The notes beneath the pieces are model-generated. The model had not been told where the DNA came from, ran no database searches, and was given only the letters and a program-made list of their open reading frames with translations. The translations under genes and the position numbers were made by a program. 33,218 nt of DNA, from the NCBI GenBank assembly GCA_902826935.1, contig CADEGR010000031.1, forward strand, positions 5,998 to 39,215, in the 5' to 3' direction. How positions within the stretch are numbered: the stretch's first letter is position 1; every line of letters begins with the position of its first letter. Of the stretch, positions 8,536-15,883 are shown one piece after another. Source of the stretch: an uncultured Alphaproteobacteria bacterium. Its GTDB lineage: Bacteria; Pseudomonadota; Alphaproteobacteria; Geminicoccales; Geminicoccaceae.

Positions 8536-9561
8536 ATGCCGCGCAAGCGAACCAGCGGGCGCCAGCTGTGGTGCGCAGCGATGGCGGGTCTCGGTTGCCT
8601 AAGTGGGCCGTTCGCGGCGGCGGCCGATGTCCTGGCCGACAATGATGCCCGAGGGACGTTCTCCTTGGTGATCGAGAACGATGTCTTCGCCAATACCGAC
8701 CAGAACTATACCAACGGGCTGCGCCTGGCCTATTTGAGCGGCTTCCAGCCGGTCACCGGCATCAGCGGCTTCTTCGCCCGCAACCTGCTCGGTGCGGGTC
8801 CCGAGGATGGCGTCCGGCAGGGCTTCGCGATCGGCCAGAGCATCTTCACGCCGGAGGACACCGAGCTGCGGCGCGCCCCGGCTGATCAGCATCCCTATGC
8901 CGGCTGGCTGTACGGCGAATATGCGCTCCTGGCGCAAGGCGAGAACTCGATCAACCAGCTCTATTTCCAGCTTGGCGTGGTCGGGCCGAGCGCTGGCGGC
9001 GAATGGGTCCAGAACAATTTCCACGACCTGATCGGCTCGGCCGAGGCCGAAGGCTGGGACGACCAGCTCGACGACGAGCCCGGCATCCTGATCGGCTACG
9101 ACACCAAGCTGCGGGCGCTCGCCGAAGCGCGGGCAATCGGCCTTGGCATCGACCTCACGCCCGATTTCGGCGTCGAGCTGGGCAATGTCATGACTCAGGC
9201 GACCGCCGGGCTGACCTTGCGGATCGGCACCGATCTGGCCGACGACTATGGCCCGCCCCGGATCCGGCCATCGCTCGCCGGCAGCGGCTTCTTCACCCCG
9301 ACCAGCACGTTCAGCGCCTATGTGTTCGCCGGGGTCCAAGGCCGGGCGGTCGCCCGCAACATCTTCCTCGACGGCAACAGCTTCGACGATGATTCGCCGA
9401 GCGTCGACAAGCGCTACTTCGTCGCCGACTTCCAGGCGGGCCTGGTCACGCAGTTCAAGGACGTCCAGGTCAGCTACACCTATGTCCAGCGCACCGAGGA
9501 GTTCAAGACCCAGGACGACCCCCAGCGCTTTGCGGCGATCACCTTCGCCTTCAAGTTCTAG
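8536..9561 (+). CDS. Lipid A deacylase, LpxR family (DUF2219), outer membrane
   Basis: This 341-residue exported protein has a signal peptide at about 1-30 (GPFAAAAD). LpxR-family landmarks are present in order: FSLVIENDVFANTDQNYTNG near 42-61 with E47-N48-D49, then HPYAGWLY, then the block around GEWVQNNFHDLIG with H163 and GWDDQLDDEP just after. These match the active-site Asn/Asp, Thr/Ser and His positions of the Salmonella enzyme. LpxR forms a 12-strand barrel that removes the 3'-acyloxyacyl chains of lipid A. The C-terminus ends in phenylalanine (FKF), typical of barrel proteins. The ATG at 8536 follows a G-rich ribosome site; a frame open from 8431 would push the signal peptide inward. 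A small lipoprotein gene follows on the same strand. The acyl specificity is unknown. Confidence 0.88.
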   Translation: MPRKRTSGRQLWCAAMAGLGCLSGPFAAAADVLADNDARGTFSLVIENDVFANTDQNYTNGLRLAYLSGFQPVTGISGFFARNLLGAGPEDGVRQGFAIGQSIFTPEDTELRRAPADQHPYAGWLYGEYALLAQGENSINQLYFQLGVVGPSAGGEWVQNNFHDLIGSAEAEGWDDQLDDEPGILIGYDTKLRALAEARAIGLGIDLTPDFGVELGNVMTQATAGLTLRIGTDLADDYGPPRIRPSLAGSGFFTPTSTFSAYVFAGVQGRAVARNIFLDGNSFDDDSPSVDKRYFVADFQAGLVTQFKDVQVSYTYVQRTEEFKTQDDPQRFAAITFAFKF

Positions 9562-9574
9562 CGGTCGCAGGCAA

Positions 9575-9616
9575 GGTCCAACGGCTGAAGGGGCTGGCAT
9601 CCGCCCCAGGTGGACC
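9575..9616 (+). terminator. Two-tier inverted repeat after lpxR, possible terminator
   Basis: The outer arms GGTCCA (9575-9580) and TGGACC (9611-9616) enclose inner arms GGGGC (9590-9594) and GCCCC (9603-9607), starting 14 nt after the lpxR stop. A short T run (CATTTTG) comes only about 8 nt later, so this is not a classic intrinsic terminator. The right arm overlaps the -35 of the next promoter. Confidence 0.35.
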
Positions 9617-9638
9617 GGCGCCGCATTTTGCCTATAGT
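9611..9638 (+). promoter_or_regulatory. Candidate sigma-70 promoter of the small lipoprotein gene
   Basis: -35 TGGACC (9611-9616), 16-bp spacer, -10 TATAGT (9633-9638). The same -10 hexamer occurs in the rne/amiC intergenic region, which strengthens the call. The predicted leader is about 70 nt to the ATG at 9715. Confidence 0.45.
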
Positions 9639-9714
9639 GGCGGGACAATCGGTCGACCGACGCTGACGCCTTGCCGGTCCGAAGCCGAACAAAAATGGTT
9701 TGGGAAGAAACGCC

Positions 9715-10032
9715 ATGGCCAGCCGCATTGCGGCTTGTGCTTTGCTCGTCATGACGCTGGCGCCGCTTGCGGCCTGCGCGCCGCGCTGGTCGGCGCCGGT
9801 CGGCTATCAGCCGCCGGCCTACGCTCAGCTTGGCACCGACTACAGCGATGTCTGGCCCGATGAGCGGACCTGGCCTGCGAGCAAGGTCGTCACCACGCGG
9901 GTGCCGAGCCGCTGGACCAGCTTCGATGCGCAGGACCGCGAAGGCTACGGCAACCGCAGCGCGGCCAAGACACCCTGGTACCTGCGGTCGCTGCACGATT
10001 CCTGCCACTATGTCAGCGGTTGCCGGCGCTAG
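9715..10032 (+). CDS. Small predicted lipoprotein of unknown function
   Basis: This 105-residue protein has a lipoprotein signal: hydrophobic residues 5-20 ending in the lipobox LAAC, with C21 as the lipidated cysteine. The mature part is Trp/Tyr/Pro-rich (ARG- and SER-containing, with DVWPDERTW and TPWYLRSLHDSCHYVSGC) and has two further cysteines near the end that could form a disulfide. I recognise no domain. GGGAAG lies about 8 nt before the ATG, and a promoter with a TATAGT -10 lies upstream. It follows the LpxR gene on the same strand but probably has its own promoter. It is presumably anchored in the outer or inner membrane facing the periplasm. Confidence 0.75.
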   Translation: MASRIAACALLVMTLAPLAACAPRWSAPVGYQPPAYAQLGTDYSDVWPDERTWPASKVVTTRVPSRWTSFDAQDREGYGNRSAAKTPWYLRSLHDSCHYVSGCRR

Positions 10033-10054
10033 ATCTGCTCGCAGGCCGTAGGCG

Positions 10055-10606
10055 CTAGCCGCATTTGCCCAGCGCCGCCATCGCCGGCGGACAGGCGGGC
10101 GCGCGGCGGCGCGGCGGCTGGTCGGCCGGCGGCGTCTTGCCAATCGCGCGCTGCACCTGCTTCACCTTGTCCGGATCGGGCCCGCGCACCGGCCGATCGG
10201 CGGGCGGCGGCCGGCGCGGCTTGTCGCCATGGTAGCCGTCATCACGATCCTTGGGCGGTCGCCTGGCATGATCCTCCCGGTCATTGTCGCGGTGCCGCTC
10301 GCGCCACCGGCGCTCGTCGCGGTCATCCCGCCAGCGACCATCGCGATAGCCGTCGCCGTAGCCGCGATTGTAGCCCCAGTAGCGATCCCGAAAGATGTCA
10401 TGGTCGCGCCCCGGCCAGTCGTCGTAACGCCGATAGGACGGCCGATCGTAGCGATAATAGGGCCGGTCATAGGTCGTGTCGGAGTCGCGGTAGACGTGGT
10501 CGTCATACTCGCCATAGTCCGCAGCACAGCCAGTCAGGCCCAGCACCATCAAGGCGACGCCCACCAGAGCGCGCCGGCCGAAACCTTTTACCGCAACCGC
10601 AACCAT
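10055..10606 (-). CDS. Low-complexity Arg/Asp/Tyr-rich predicted lipoprotein
   Basis: This 183-residue protein has a good ribosome site (GGAGGCGGAG) directly before the ATG at 10606. A basic N-terminus and hydrophobic stretch lead to the lipobox LTGC, with C27 lipidated. The next 100 residues are dominated by Arg, Asp, Tyr and Trp in short repeats (YDRPYYRYDRPSYRRYDDW, GYGDGYRDGRWRDDRDERR). A Pro/Arg-rich tail ends in CPPAMAALGKCG. I know no catalytic domain of this make-up. Such charged, aromatic, disordered lipoproteins could bind peptidoglycan, LPS or metal, but that is inference. It converges with the other lipoprotein gene across 22 bp and diverges from the YafY-type regulator. Confidence 0.75.
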   Translation of the reverse strand: MVAVAVKGFGRRALVGVALMVLGLTGCAADYGEYDDHVYRDSDTTYDRPYYRYDRPSYRRYDDWPGRDHDIFRDRYWGYNRGYGDGYRDGRWRDDRDERRWRERHRDNDREDHARRPPKDRDDGYHGDKPRRPPPADRPVRGPDPDKVKQVQRAIGKTPPADQPPRRRAPACPPAMAALGKCG

Positions 10607-10797
10607 CTCCGCCTCCACTAACGATGCCCGCAGCTTAGGCGCCGACAATTGAACGTATGCTGAACCGTCTACGGCCAATCCCGGTTCCGCGTTGGCAATG
10701 GTGACGGCCGGCGGACGGCGGCACGGCATCCAATCAGACTTGCCTGGCCTGCGGCTGCTGCCAGGATGCTGTCATGTCCAGCAGGAGGGCAGCAGGC

Positions 10798-11496
10798 ATG
10801 CGGCGCGCGGACCGGCTGTTTCAGATCATCCAGATCCTGCGCCGTCAGGCCCGGCCGGTGACCGCGGCGCAGCTGGCGGCCGAGCTCGAGACCTCGCAGC
10901 GCTCGGTCTATCGGGACGTCGCCGCGCTGATCGGCCAGCGGGTGCCGGTCCGCGGCGAGGCCGGGCTTGGCTATGTCCTCGAGGGCGGCTTCGATCTGCC
11001 GCCCTTGATGCTGACGGAAGCCGAGATCGAGGCGGCGGTGCTGGGCGCGCAGTGGGTGATCGGCCGGCGCGATCCGGGCCTCGCCCGGGCCGCCCAGGAT
11101 CTCCTGGCCAAGATCGCCGCGACCGTGCCCGAGCGGCTGCGGCCGGTCCTGCTGGAGCCGGTCACCAGCGCGCCGGAGGCCGGCCAGATCGCGCCGGACC
11201 GCCTCGACATGGCGCGCTTGCGGCAATGGATCCGGGCTGGCCGCAAGCTGGGGCTGCGCTATCGGGACGAGCAGGGCCGGACCACCGAGCGGGTCGTCTG
11301 GCCGGTCACGCTGGCCTATCTGGAGACCGTGCGAATCCTCGCCGCTTGGTGCGAGCTGCGCCAGGATTTCCGCCATTTCCGGACCGACCGGATGGTCGAG
11401 GCGAGCTTCTTGGACCTGCGCTATCCCGACCGCCCGGCCCGCCTGCGGGCGCGCTGGCGGTGCCAGCTGGCCAGCCCATCGGCCGGCCCGAGCTAG
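10798..11496 (+). CDS. YafY-type transcriptional regulator, HTH (HTH_11) plus WYL domain
   Basis: This 232-residue protein has a winged helix-turn-helix at about residues 3-58 (RADRLFQIIQILRRQ, then AAELETSQRSVYRDVAAL). A WYL-type ligand-binding domain lies at about 130-225 (GLRYRDEQGRTTERVVWPV, ILAAWCELRQDFRHFR). YafY-family proteins are DNA-binding regulators, some sensing nucleic-acid or nucleotide ligands. The ATG at 10798 follows AGGAGGG with a good spacer and gives the standard N-terminus; the ATG at 10774 is also in frame but has no such site. Its targets are unknown. The nearest divergent gene is the Arg/Asp/Tyr-rich lipoprotein, a possible target. It converges with RNase E 22 bp downstream. 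Confidence 0.9.
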   Translation: MRRADRLFQIIQILRRQARPVTAAQLAAELETSQRSVYRDVAALIGQRVPVRGEAGLGYVLEGGFDLPPLMLTEAEIEAAVLGAQWVIGRRDPGLARAAQDLLAKIAATVPERLRPVLLEPVTSAPEAGQIAPDRLDMARLRQWIRAGRKLGLRYRDEQGRTTERVVWPVTLAYLETVRILAAWCELRQDFRHFRTDRMVEASFLDLRYPDRPARLRARWRCQLASPSAGPS

Positions 11497-11518
11497 CGCC
11501 GCCACGGCTCTGGCTCGG

Positions 11519-14101
11519 CTACTCCTTGCGCACGAAGCGCGACCACCAACCGCGCCGGGGCGGCCCGTCGTCTTCGGCGTCCTCGCCGCCCGCGACCATG
11601 GCCGGCGGCAGCTCGTCCTCGGCAGGCTCCGCCTCGTCCGCGGCCGCCGCGGCCAGCGGATAGCCGCCATTGCGGGTCGGCCCCTCGGCGGCAGGCGCCG
11701 GCTCGGCGGCCGGTGGCGGGCTCGCCGCGGGCGAGCTGACCGGCACGGCCGCAGGCTTGGCGGCGGCGGTCCATTCGACCGGCTCGGCGGCCGGCACGGG
11801 CGAGGCCGCGGCTGGGCTCGCGGCGTCCGGCGCCGCCTCGGGCTCGGCGCGGCGGCTGCGGGTCGGCCGGCGCCGGCGCCGCGGTGCCCGCTCCTCGTCG
11901 GCCTCGCCCTCGGCCGCGACCGGCGCATCGGCTGCGCCAAGCGGCGCATCGGCTGCGACAGGGGTGGGCGCCGGCTCGGACGGGGCCGCCACCACCGTCG
12001 CACCGGCTGCACGCCGCGTGCGCGGCCGCCGAGCACGCCGCGGCGGGCTCGGCGCGGCAGCGTCGCCCTCGCCATCGCTCGCCGCCGCGACCGCCGGCTC
12101 GTCCGAGTCGGCCGCCGGCAGCTCGGCCGGCAGCGGCACCTCCGCCAGCACCGGCAGCGCCAGCTCGGCATCGGCATCGGCCGCGGGCGTAATGGGCTCG
12201 GGCTCGAAGTCCGAGCCGGCCGCAAGCGGCTGGTTCTCGACTTCGGCCTCGCCGCCGCCCCGCCGCCGCCGCCGCCGCCGCCGGCGCCGCTTGCGCTGGC
12301 CGTTCTCGTCGTCCTCCTGCGCGTCGGCGGCAACCGGCGGCCGGGCGGCCGGGCGCGGCGGCGGCGCCGCTTTGGCCACCCTGGCCGGCGCCTCCGCCGG
12401 CGGCTCGGCAACGGGCTCGGCCGGCGCGGCCCGCTGGACCTCGTCGAGCGCCTTCTCGCGCGGCTGCAGCACGTCCAATGCCAATTCGCCCGCGATCAGC
12501 TGCGGGCCGACCCGGACATCGACGCCCATGGCATAGCGCTGCTCGAGCCCGACCAGGAGGTCGCGCTTCTGGTTCAAGAGATAGAGCGCCACCGGCAAGG
12601 GCAGGCTCAGGCTGACCGCCGCGGCCGCCCCTTTGATGCCGACCAGCTCGACCTGGCGGAGCGCCTGCAGCGCCGCCGATTCGGTGGACCGGATCGTGCC
12701 CGAGCCGGCGCAGGTCGGGCAAGGCTGGGCGGACAGCTCCAGCAGGCTCGGCCGCAGCCGCTGGCGTGACAGTTCGAGCAGGCCGAAGGCGCTGATCCGG
12801 CCCAGCTGGACCCGCGCCCGATCATATTTGAGCGCATCCCGCAGCCGGCGCTCGACCGCCCGCTGGTTGCGCGCCTCGGCCATGTCGATGAAGTCGACCA
12901 CGATCAGCCCGGCCAGATCGCGCAGCCGCATCTGGCGGGCCACCTCGTCGGCCGCCTCCAGATTGGTCTTGAGCGCGGTCTCCTCGATATTGCGCTCGCG
13001 CGTGGACCGGCCGGAATTGACGTCGACCGCGGTCAAGGCCTCGGTGGTGTGGATCACGATCGAGCCGCCCGAGCGCAGCTCCACGGCCGGCTTGTGCAGC
13101 AGATCGAGCTGGGCTTCGATCTCGTGGCTGTGGAAGAGCGGCTGATCTTCCTTGTATTGCTTGACCTTGCGCACCCGCGACGGCATCAGCATGCTCATGA
13201 TCTTGCGCGCGGCCTTATAGGCCTCGTCGCCCTCGACCATGATGTCGTCGATGTCGCTCTCGTAGAGATCGCGGATCGCGCGCTTGATCAGCGCCCCTTC
13301 CTCGTGGATCGTGCAGGGCGCGATCGAGGCCAGCGTGCGCTCGCGGATGTCGCTCCACAGCCGCAGCAGATAGTCGTAGTCGCGCCGGATCTCGAGCTTG
13401 TTGCGCTCCTGGCCCGCGGTCCGGATGATCAGGCCCATGCCTTGCGGCACTTCCAGCTCGCGCGCGATCGCCTTCAGCCGGTGGCGATCCTTGGGATTGA
13501 TGATCTTGCGCGAGATGCCGCCGCCACGCGCGGTGTTCGGCATCAGCACGCAATAGCGCCCGGCCAGGGACAGATAGGTGGTGAGCGCCGCACCCTTGTT
13601 GCCGCGCTCCTCCTTGACGACCTGGACCAGCAGGATCTGGCGCCGCTTGATGACTTCCTGGATCTTGTAGCTGCGCAGCAGGCGCTGCCGCTTGCGCGCC
13701 TGCTCGGCATAGACCTCGGCGGTCTCCTCGTCGGGATCGGTCGCGACCGCTTCCACGGCCTCGTCCTCGCCCTCGGCATGGGCCGATTCGAAGTCGCCCG
13801 ACTCGGCCTGCTGCTCGGCCTGGACGGCCTCCTCCAGCAGCCGGCGATCGGCCTGGGGGATCTGGTAGTAGTCGGGGTGGATTTCGCTGAACGCCAGGAA
13901 GCCGTGGCGCTGACCGCCATAGTCCACGAACGCCGCCTGCAGCGAAGGCTCGACCCGCGTTACCTTGGCGAGGTAGATATTGCCTTTGAGCTGCTTCTTG
14001 TTGGCGCTTTCGTAGTCAAACTCCTGAAGCTGGCGATCCTTGACGACCACCACCCGGGTCTCCTCCGGGTGGGAGGCGTCGATTAGCATTGATCTCGTCA
14101 T
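11519..14101 (-). CDS. rne: Ribonuclease E (RNase E/G family)
   Basis: This 860-residue endoribonuclease is the core of the RNA degradosome and processes rRNA, tRNA and mRNA at AU-rich single-stranded sites. An S1 domain starts near residue 35 and is split by an acidic insert at about 85-130 (FESAHAEGEDEAVEAVATDP), a usual alphaproteobacterial trait. The catalytic metal sites are D360 in AVDVNSG and the DFIDM motif. The Zn-link is C461-P-T-C464. The tail from about residue 530 is low-complexity Ala/Pro/Glu, with a run of about ten arginines near 600, the kind of disordered region that binds RNA and partner proteins. The ATG at 14101 has GGAG 10 nt upstream; an internal ATG at 14089 (MLIDASHPEE) is the alternative. 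It diverges from amiC and has a long leader. Confidence 0.96.
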   Translation of the reverse strand: MTRSMLIDASHPEETRVVVVKDRQLQEFDYESANKKQLKGNIYLAKVTRVEPSLQAAFVDYGGQRHGFLAFSEIHPDYYQIPQADRRLLEEAVQAEQQAESGDFESAHAEGEDEAVEAVATDPDEETAEVYAEQARKRQRLLRSYKIQEVIKRRQILLVQVVKEERGNKGAALTTYLSLAGRYCVLMPNTARGGGISRKIINPKDRHRLKAIARELEVPQGMGLIIRTAGQERNKLEIRRDYDYLLRLWSDIRERTLASIAPCTIHEEGALIKRAIRDLYESDIDDIMVEGDEAYKAARKIMSMLMPSRVRKVKQYKEDQPLFHSHEIEAQLDLLHKPAVELRSGGSIVIHTTEALTAVDVNSGRSTRERNIEETALKTNLEAADEVARQMRLRDLAGLIVVDFIDMAEARNQRAVERRLRDALKYDRARVQLGRISAFGLLELSRQRLRPSLLELSAQPCPTCAGSGTIRSTESAALQALRQVELVGIKGAAAAVSLSLPLPVALYLLNQKRDLLVGLEQRYAMGVDVRVGPQLIAGELALDVLQPREKALDEVQRAAPAEPVAEPPAEAPARVAKAAPPPRPAARPPVAADAQEDDENGQRKRRRRRRRRRRGGGEAEVENQPLAAGSDFEPEPITPAADADAELALPVLAEVPLPAELPAADSDEPAVAAASDGEGDAAAPSPPRRARRPRTRRAAGATVVAAPSEPAPTPVAADAPLGAADAPVAAEGEADEERAPRRRRRPTRSRRAEPEAAPDAASPAAASPVPAAEPVEWTAAAKPAAVPVSSPAASPPPAAEPAPAAEGPTRNGGYPLAAAAADEAEPAEDELPPAMVAGGEDAEDDGPPRRGWWSRFVRKE

Positions 14102-14418
14102 GCAAAAAGAACTCCATCGACGATGAGCCCGGCGGCCGGCTGCATGCCGCACCCGCCGGGAGGCGTCGATCATCCTCGGACAGCAGAATCCACTCGGCGG
14201 CAGACCGGCCAAAGCCCGCCTTGCCTGCACGAGGACCCCTGAGTGTTCGCCGAATCACGTCGTCGTCCATCACGTCCGTTTGCCGACCGCGGAGGCCCGC
14301 TCTGTCACTTGCGGCCGCTGCCGGGATGACCTGCCGATTGCACGGGCAGTGAGCCGACCGGTGGCTCGGGCGCAACAGGGTGCGCGAAAATCACACCGAT
14401 CGACGACAAACCGTTGTC
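14102..14418 (-). promoter_or_regulatory. Long untranslated leader of rne with GC hairpin
   Basis: There is no credible gene between the rne start and the shared promoter near 14425. If transcription starts at about 14418, the rne mRNA has a leader of roughly 315 nt. In Escherichia coli a leader of similar length lets RNase E cleave and repress its own mRNA. A perfect 8-bp stem is visible near the gene: CCCGGCGG at 14128-14135 pairs with CCGCCGGG at 14153-14160 across a 17-nt loop, 27 nt before the start codon. The regulatory role is inferred from length and structure only. Confidence 0.45.
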
Positions 14419-14431
14419 GGGCCACTATAGT
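14403..14431 (+). promoter_or_regulatory. Candidate amiC promoter sharing a palindromic -10 with rne
   Basis: On the plus strand, -35 ACGACA (14403-14408), a 17-bp spacer and -10 TATAGT (14426-14431). The predicted start is about 45 nt before the GTG at 14483. The same -10 hexamer is used by the candidate promoter at 9633-9638. Confidence 0.45.
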
Positions 14432-14452
14432 AACTTCGGTTTGGCGCCACAA
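14424..14452 (-). promoter_or_regulatory. Candidate rne promoter sharing a palindromic -10 with amiC
   Basis: On the minus strand, -35 TTGTGG (14452-14447) and -10 TATAGT (14429-14424) are 17 bp apart. The -10 sits in the perfect palindrome ACTATAGT (14424-14431), which also provides the plus-strand -10. Confidence 0.4.
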
Positions 14453-14482
14453 TCCGAATATCTCTGGGTCGTTCTGAGGTCA

Positions 14483-15853
14483 GTGAACCACCATTCCGCG
14501 ATCGAGGAGCGCCTGGCGCGGCCGCCCCGGCAAGGGCCGGCCGGCCCCTGGCCGAGCTTTCGCCTAGCCTGGTGCCTGGCTCGGCTCGGCCGGCTGGCGC
14601 TGGCTTTGGGCCTGCTGGTCGCCTTGGCCGACCTCCAGCCGGCCGGCGCCCAGGGCACGGTCCGCGACATCCGGGTGATCCCGCACGAGAAGGGCGTGCG
14701 CGTCCTGATCGACCTCAACCAGCGGGCACCCTACAGCTACCTGCTCCTGCCCAACCCGCCGCGGCTCGCCTTCGATCTGCCCGAGGTCTCCTGGCTGGTG
14801 CCGAGCAGCCGCGGCGAGCGGCCGGCCGGCATGGTCAAGGGCTTCCGCTTCGGCCTGTTCCGGCCCGGCACCTCCCGCCTGGTCCTGGATCTGGCCGGGC
14901 CGTTCGATGTCAGCCGGATGCTCGAGCTGGCCGCCAACGACGCCAGCGGGTTTCGCATCGTGGCCGAGCTGGCGCCCTTGCCGCCGGGCACCCCGATGGC
15001 GCCGCGCCTGGTCAACGGCGGTCGCCCGGCGAGCCTGGCCGTGGCCGAAGCACCGCGCCCGATCGCGACCCCGGCCGAGGCCCAGGCCCAGCAGCTGGCC
15101 ATGCTGACCGCACCCCGGGCGGCGTCCGCCACGCCGGTGCCCATGGCCAAGCCCAGCTATCCCCTGGCCCCGCGGGTGATCGTGCTCGATCCGGGCCATG
15201 GCGGGGTCGATCCCGGCGCGCTCGGCCTGCGCGGCACCCGCGAGAAGAACGTGGTCCTGGCGGCGGCGCGCGAGGTGCGTCGCCAGCTCGAGGCGACCGG
15301 CCGCTATCGGGTCGTGCTGACCCGGTCCGACGACACCTTCGTGCCGTTGCGCGACCGGTTGCAGATTGCCCGCACCGCCGGCGGCGAATTGTTCATGTCG
15401 CTCCACGCCGACAGCCTGGTCAAGGACCGCTCGGTCAGCGGCGGCGCGGTCTACACCCTGTCCGAGCGCGCCTCGAGCGAGGAGGCGGCGCGCCTCGCGA
15501 ACGACGAGAACCGCGCTGACATCCTGGGCGGGCTCGATCTGTCCAACCAGGAGGCGGTGGTCACCCAGATCCTGATCGATCTGGCCCAGCGGGACGCCAA
15601 CAACAAGTCGATCGAGCTGGCCAACACCCTGGTCAACCACCTGAACGGGGCGACCCACATGCTGCGCAAGCAGCGCCAGCAGGCCGGCTTCGTGGTCCTG
15701 AAGTCGCCGGACATGCCCTCGGTGCTGCTCGAGCTCGGCTACCTGTCCAATGCCGGCGACGAGCGTCGGCTGACAGATCCGACTTACCTCGCTAGATTGG
15801 CCAGCGCGATCGTGCAGGCGGTGGACAAGTTCTTCCGCGCCGAATCGTCCTAG
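14483..15853 (+). CDS. amiC: N-acetylmuramoyl-L-alanine amidase, AmiC type
   Basis: This 456-residue periplasmic zinc amidase cleaves the bond between N-acetylmuramic acid and L-alanine in peptidoglycan during daughter-cell separation. A hydrophobic export segment (GRLALALGLLVALA) at about residues 36-50 is followed by an AMIN domain (VRDIRVIPHEKGVRVLIDL), then a Pro/Ala linker. The Amidase_3 domain at about 230-450 shows ligand and catalytic residues in LDPGHGG (H239), TREKN, SLHAD and LLELGYLSN. The GTG at 14483 is the only sensible start between the promoter and the export segment. Its ribosome site (GAGG) is unusually close, and the hydrophilic N-terminus before the signal is long, so the start is uncertain. 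mrcA follows after 30 bp, likely as an operon. Confidence 0.93.
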   Translation: MNHHSAIEERLARPPRQGPAGPWPSFRLAWCLARLGRLALALGLLVALADLQPAGAQGTVRDIRVIPHEKGVRVLIDLNQRAPYSYLLLPNPPRLAFDLPEVSWLVPSSRGERPAGMVKGFRFGLFRPGTSRLVLDLAGPFDVSRMLELAANDASGFRIVAELAPLPPGTPMAPRLVNGGRPASLAVAEAPRPIATPAEAQAQQLAMLTAPRAASATPVPMAKPSYPLAPRVIVLDPGHGGVDPGALGLRGTREKNVVLAAAREVRRQLEATGRYRVVLTRSDDTFVPLRDRLQIARTAGGELFMSLHADSLVKDRSVSGGAVYTLSERASSEEAARLANDENRADILGGLDLSNQEAVVTQILIDLAQRDANNKSIELANTLVNHLNGATHMLRKQRQQAGFVVLKSPDMPSVLLELGYLSNAGDERRLTDPTYLARLASAIVQAVDKFFRAESS

Positions 15854-15883
15854 CCCAGCCAGAGCCCAGCTCGGGGATCCGCA

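Noticed and set aside
10229-10621. A plus-strand frame rich in Val/Ile/Ala that looks membrane-like
   Set aside because: It is the mirror of the Arg/Asp/Tyr-rich lipoprotein gene, which has a strong ribosome site and lipobox; the hydrophobic look comes from antisense of RD/Y codons.
11670-12536. A plus-strand Ala/Gly/Ser-rich frame opposite the RNase E tail
   Set aside because: It is antisense of a low-complexity Ala/Pro/Arg-coding region, with no ribosome site and no domain.
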